Assembly (NCBI GenBank): GCA_949751835.1
Contig: CATKHK010000045.1
Span: 186,001-250,000, forward strand
DNA length: 64,000 nucleotides
Reading direction: 5' to 3'
From: Blepharisma japonicum
Lineage: Eukaryota > Ciliophora > Heterotrichea > Heterotrichida > Blepharismidae
Part shown: positions 59,950-64,000 of the stretch, piece by piece
How positions within the stretch are numbered: position 1 is the stretch's first letter
Layout of the letters: each line of letters opens with the position of its first letter
Notes under the pieces: model-generated
What the model was told of the DNA's origin: nothing
The model's input: only the letters and a program-made list of their open reading frames with translations
The model's database searches: none
Program-made: the position numbers and the translations under genes

Positions 59950-61464
59950 ATGAAAAACCACAATCATTCATCTAGCATCTGCAATACCATTGCCTTGGAT
60001 ACTATTCATATGAAAGATCTTAAAAAATTACTCACAAAATACAGAGAAAATTCTCCTACGAAAAAGCTTGAAAATCCATCAGCTTGTGCATATAATTTTA
60101 CATCTCCCGAAACAAATACCAATATTAATCATTCTAATAAGAAACCGCAAAATAAGCCTAAATTTACTGATTGCGCCAATACGACTGATGCTAAAGGGAA
60201 TGCTGCGTCAGTTAACGAATTTAATTCAAAGCAAAGCAATGAATATATAACAAAGCTGCTGAGAACAGTCAGAGATAAACTTGTCAGCCTTGAAGAATGA
60301 AGCGCAGCCTTAGATAGAAGACAAAAAGAAATAGAAAAAAGAGAAGAAAGTCTTAAGCTTTCGTCTGAAATGGCCCCAAACCAACATAGGAAAAATCTTT
60401 CAGAAAAAATAAATATTGATGAAATTATTGACAAAAGTTTAGCTGAATTAAAGAATACTGATAATAGGCAAAATAGTCAGAACAGCACTCATAGAGAAAA
60501 TGCTGATAATGAAATGATACGTTTTTCTGAATGTTTAGAGAGAAAAACCCGAGAGCTAATGAGCAAAGAAAAGTATCTCACTCAATGAGATGCTGAATTA
60601 GCAAAAAAAATTAAATTTGTTGAATTGAAAGATAAAGAAAATGCTGCCAAAGCTAATAAACTTGATAGCCTTTATATTGAATTTGAATGTAGGCTTAAAA
60701 TAAATGATTGCATTTCTCAAATTGAGAATGATGACATAAAAGAAAAATATGAATTTATTAAAAAAAAAGAAATAGCTCTTTCAAATCAGATAAATCAATG
60801 AGAAGAAAAAAATAACGAACTAATAGCAAGAGAATTTATTCTAAAAAATAAAGAAGCACAGTATAATGAATTGATTTCAAAAATAGATATGTATGAAATA
60901 GACGAAATGCAAGTACAGCTTATGGAAAAAGATAATGAGCTGATAGAAAAAGAAGCAAATATCAGAAATCAATTAAGTCTGCTAGCCAGAAAAGAAAACG
61001 AACTAAATGAAGCAAAATTATTATTTGAAAATGAAAAAAATGACTTCTTACAGCAAAGCATAAGGGAAAAACAAGAAATAGAATATTCACAAGAAATTCT
61101 ACAAAAAGTTTTAAAAGAAATAGAAAAAAGAGATGAAATTATCTGCGAAAAAGAATTAGAAATATCTGAAAAATATAAGGAAATGTACGCAGAAGAAGTA
61201 GCATTGGAAGATAGAAAGCAGAAATATATCAAAAGTTGGGATGATATGATTAATAAATTTGAATATCTTCAAGATTCTTTTGTCGAAAGGGGAGATTCAG
61301 ATAAGCAAAATGAAAGTATATTGCAATATATTGACAAGCCAAAATATCAATCTGATTCATCTAATTCTATAGATTTAGCTAACGAAAAAGATCAATCAGA
61401 ATTTATTTCAATTTACAACGAAATCAGTTTCGATACTGATATTCACAATTTTATTATAAACTAA
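59950..61464 (+). CDS. Long coiled-coil protein
   Basis: 504 residues with TGA codons at 60298, 60586 and 60799 read as Trp (EEWSAALDRR; TQWDAELAKK; NQWEEKNNEL). The three sit at regular places in heptad repeats: each follows an ~70-100-residue segment and begins a new W-x-x-[DE/A] coil, perhaps a diverged internal repeat. The first 90 residues are polar and Asn-rich; 100-440 is coiled coil; the tail is acidic. No family recognised; a basal-body or cortical structural role is plausible for a ciliate but unproven. Confidence 0.8.
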
Positions 61465-61494
61465 TAATAACCAAAACCTTAAATATCAATAACA

Positions 61495-63930
61495 TTATCT
61501 ATAGCATTTATTAAATCTCATAATCTCCAAAATGCTATCTTTGTCCAGATCCTCGAAAGCCTGCGTTCCAATAACTTGATTAAAGTGCTCTTCAATATAC
61601 ACTAAACAAATCTCCTTTAGCCTTCCACATTGGAAATTTTTCGCATACTTAAACAGCTGTGCAGCTCTTTCTACACTCAAGCTTGGCACTAGCTGAAATT
61701 CGCCCCTTTGTTTCACTCCAGGCACAGAAAATCTTTCACACAATGTAAACAAATCCAGAACCGTATCAAGGTCAATTTGTAGTTCATCACTATAACAATA
61801 CCTTAATAAATTCATCATTCCGTTGTAGGTAACATCTCCAATTTCAACTATCCCTTCTCTAGCTTCTCGGAATCCATGGCTATATAAAGCAGAAAAATAC
61901 TGGCTTTGTGCAGCAATTATGACTCTATGAGCATAAATAGGTTTTCCTTCAACAATTAAAGTGACATCGCTGAATTCAGGCGAATTTAGCTCTTTAAGCA
62001 AATTCATACCCAATGGATACAGTCTAGGCTCCACTTCTGGAGAATTTTGGTCTCTAGCATCAAGCATTATAGACTCTTCTAGCATTCTTTGATAAGCAGC
62101 TGATGGTAAAATTGCAGCTCGCCCATCAGGTAAGAATATTAGCCCTTTCAAATTATTTCCATGGTCTATTGGTAAAGGATCTGGTATATACGGTCTTAAA
62201 ATTTGCATTAGATGGGTTTGGCAGGCTTTTTGCAGTTCACTTAATTTAAAATTATTTGCTAATTCTAAGAGCTCTACAACTTGATCATAAGATTTGCAAG
62301 ATGATATTGTTTCCAGCAGTATTTCCATATCATCCAAATAGATATACTCAATTACTTTGTTGAATGCTTCTTTTGAATATGTTATTTCTATTGTCGAAGT
62401 ATTTTTTAATAATTGTTTAAAATAGTCAGAGCGGCTTGCAAGTACAATTTTATGGCAACTTATAATTTCTTCTCTTGTTCCTATTTTAAACACAAAATTC
62501 ACATCTGTAAATAGCCCTTGTTTAAATGAAGAATACAAATCTGCAGCAAGAGATTGAGGTGATGGCTCTGCTATAACAATATTATGAACTCCCCCACAGG
62601 CAATTGATAACACCTTTCTAGATAGCAATTGAGATATTAGTTTAGGAGTCGGCTGGTAATTAACTGATTTTTGTTCAGAGTCCCTAATAGATCTTGCAAT
62701 CCTTCTTTTTGTGTTGTCTGTGAGATCTTGTTGAAGAAGTCCAAGTTGTCCACAGCTTGAAGCGCCAAAGCTATATAATACTCCTCGATCTGTGAGTACC
62801 AAAGTATGGGCTTCTCCACATGCGACTGAAGTAACGATTTTTCCTTTTAGCTCAGTAATCAGTCTAGGTAAAGGTTCATAAGGAGATTCTTCTTGGTCTT
62901 TTGGCAAATAGGCTGTATCTTCAATGCCTAGTTGCCCACAAGCAGCAGCTCCCCAGCCATATAATTCTCCATTTACTGTAACAGCCATACTATGAGAATC
63001 TCCACATGCAATATAGGAGATTTTTGTCTTTTTGAGGGTTTCTATTTGTTTAGGAATAGGCATAAATGGACAATCATCTACATCTACAGGTAAGTTTTTT
63101 ATGTTTCCTAAACCTAATTGGCCGAAACTTCCACCCCCAAAGCAATATAAGCTTCCTTCTTCTGATAGAGCTAGAGTATGTACATCTCCACAAGCTGCCA
63201 TTTTCAGCTTATAAGCTCTAAGTGCAGATACTAATTTCGGGACTGGATGATATGGGTACCCATCTTCATCCAAAGGAAACACCGATGTATCCGGATGTCC
63301 CAGTTGCCCGCATGCTCCAGCCCCTCACGTATACATAAGTCCTTCTTCACTTATCGCTACTGTATGCGCTTTTCCACAGCTTATATGTTTTATTGATACA
63401 TTTAAAGAGTCCACTATCCTTGGTTCAGGCTGAAACGGGCATCCATCATCATCTTTTGGCATATTTAAAGTATCAGGATGGCCTAGTTGTCCACAGCCTC
63501 CTCCACCTCATGTAAGTACAATTCCTTCTGATGTGAGTGCAGCTGTATGTGCATCTCCACAAGAAACTAGAACAATTTTGAAATCTAAAAGTCCTTCAAT
63601 AAGTCTGGGTTCTGGATGATAGGGATATCCTTCAGAATCTTTGGGCATTTGATCTATATCGCTTAGCCCGAGTTGGCCACAGGCACTTGCACCCCACGAA
63701 TAAACCCGGCCATTACTTGTAACTGCAAGAGAGTGGCCATCGCCACCGGCTACTTGGGTGATGACATAGCCTGATAGTGTTTTTATTGGGACTGGAAAAG
63801 GCTGATATGGAAAACTTTCTGAATCTTTAGGCAGTTGGGAGACTTCAATTGGTGAAAATCCTAGCTGTCCCATTTCACCTGAGCCCCATGTGAAAACTTC
63901 ACCTCCGAGATCTTCATGATCTGATTCCAT
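61495..63930 (-). CDS. RCC1-repeat protein with two BTB domains
   Basis: 811 residues. Seven RCC1 blades (about 1-410), each with [W/F]GxxxxGQLG and an insertion with PxxxExxPYxPxP; the TGG and TGA codons alternate at the blade Trp. Then two BTB/POZ domains, LFTDVNFVFKIGTREEIISC (about 445) and PEFSDVTLIVEGKPIYAHRV (about 640), the latter followed by a BACK-like helical region (VKQRGEFQLVPSLSVERA). Architecture resembles the RCBTB/LZTR1 group. By family, BTB domains recruit CUL3; a CUL3-type cullin is encoded at 26613-28787. The RCC1 propeller would bind substrate. It is unlikely to be the Ran GEF itself because the PYxPxP insertions and double BTB are unlike RCC1. Confidence 0.92.
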
Positions 63931-64000
63931 TTTAAAATATTGTTAAAAGTGGGTGTTTCTGGAAAATAAAGAACTTTAAATATAAGAAAAAATGAGATTG
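63931..64000. other. Right edge, 70-bp spacer
   Basis: Upstream leader of the RCC1/BTB gene. An ATG at about 63992 near the right edge may begin a plus-strand gene that runs off the window; too little is visible to say. Confidence 0.4.

Noticed and set aside
1-64000. Transposons, retroelements, virus-like elements, CRISPR arrays or telomere repeats
   Set aside because: I saw no transposase, reverse transcriptase, capsid or integrase motif, long terminal repeat, regularly spaced repeat or telomeric tract.

Overview
The window looks like macronuclear DNA of a heterotrich ciliate close to Blepharisma. Three things in the sequence support this. First, TGA occurs repeatedly inside otherwise continuous, family-recognisable reading frames, at positions where homologues carry tryptophan; only TAA and TAG end genes. 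Second, introns are extremely short: I place 16, of which 11 are 15 nt, four are 16 nt and one is 17 nt, all GT...AG. Third, the genes are densely packed, A+T-rich, with spacers often of 20-150 bp. Several genes encode cilium or basal-body families (CFAP97, CCDC81-type HU domain, CH/HEAT coiled-coil protein). I see no telomeric repeats, rRNA, tRNA, transposon or CRISPR array.

Layout, left to right. 1-798 holds no clear gene. 799-14550 is one uninterrupted 4,583-residue RNF213-type giant AAA/E3 ligase. 14.7-16.0 kb is a tandem pair of SAR1 GTPases, one intact and one degenerate. 16.4-20.8 kb holds a coiled-coil protein, a retinoblastoma-family pocket protein and proteasome subunit beta-4. 20.9-29.4 kb holds a CH/HEAT coiled-coil protein, a CCDC81-like HU-domain protein, a 59-residue protein with an ELM2-like core, a CUL3-type cullin, and a convergent unknown gene that overlaps the cullin stop codon. 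29.7-34.3 kb holds a FYVE-like zinc-finger coiled coil, HSCB, a myristoylated LRR protein, an unknown protein and a CFAP97 protein. 34.3-38.2 kb is a minus-strand run: VPS53, SPCS3 and ALG2. 38.4-42.6 kb holds UTP13/TBL3 and RMC1. A 920-bp gap follows, with a possible structured RNA. 43.5-50.0 kb holds a myristoylated unknown, an ER thioredoxin-fold membrane protein, TIM10, a mitochondrial TraB-like protein, a vWA/zinc-ribbon protein and a START protein. 50.4-54.8 kb holds a RAP1-like telomere protein, a USP deubiquitinase fused to eight zinc fingers, and a PX protein. 55.7-63.9 kb holds a PRL phosphatase, an unknown protein, a TPR/IQ protein, a VAMP7-like SNARE, a coiled-coil protein and an RCC1-repeat protein with two BTB domains.

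There is no operon logic, but themes recur. Ubiquitin: RNF213-type ligase, CUL3, a BTB protein that could be a CUL3 adaptor, a USP with ubiquitin-binding-type fingers, and a proteasome subunit. Endomembrane traffic: SAR1 pair, VPS53, RMC1, VAMP7, PX, FYVE-like, SPCS3, ALG2. Mitochondria: HSCB, TIM10, TraB-like. Several real genes (SPCS3, TIM10, the USP, the N-terminal half of the PX protein) appear only when TGA is read as Trp and the tiny introns are removed.
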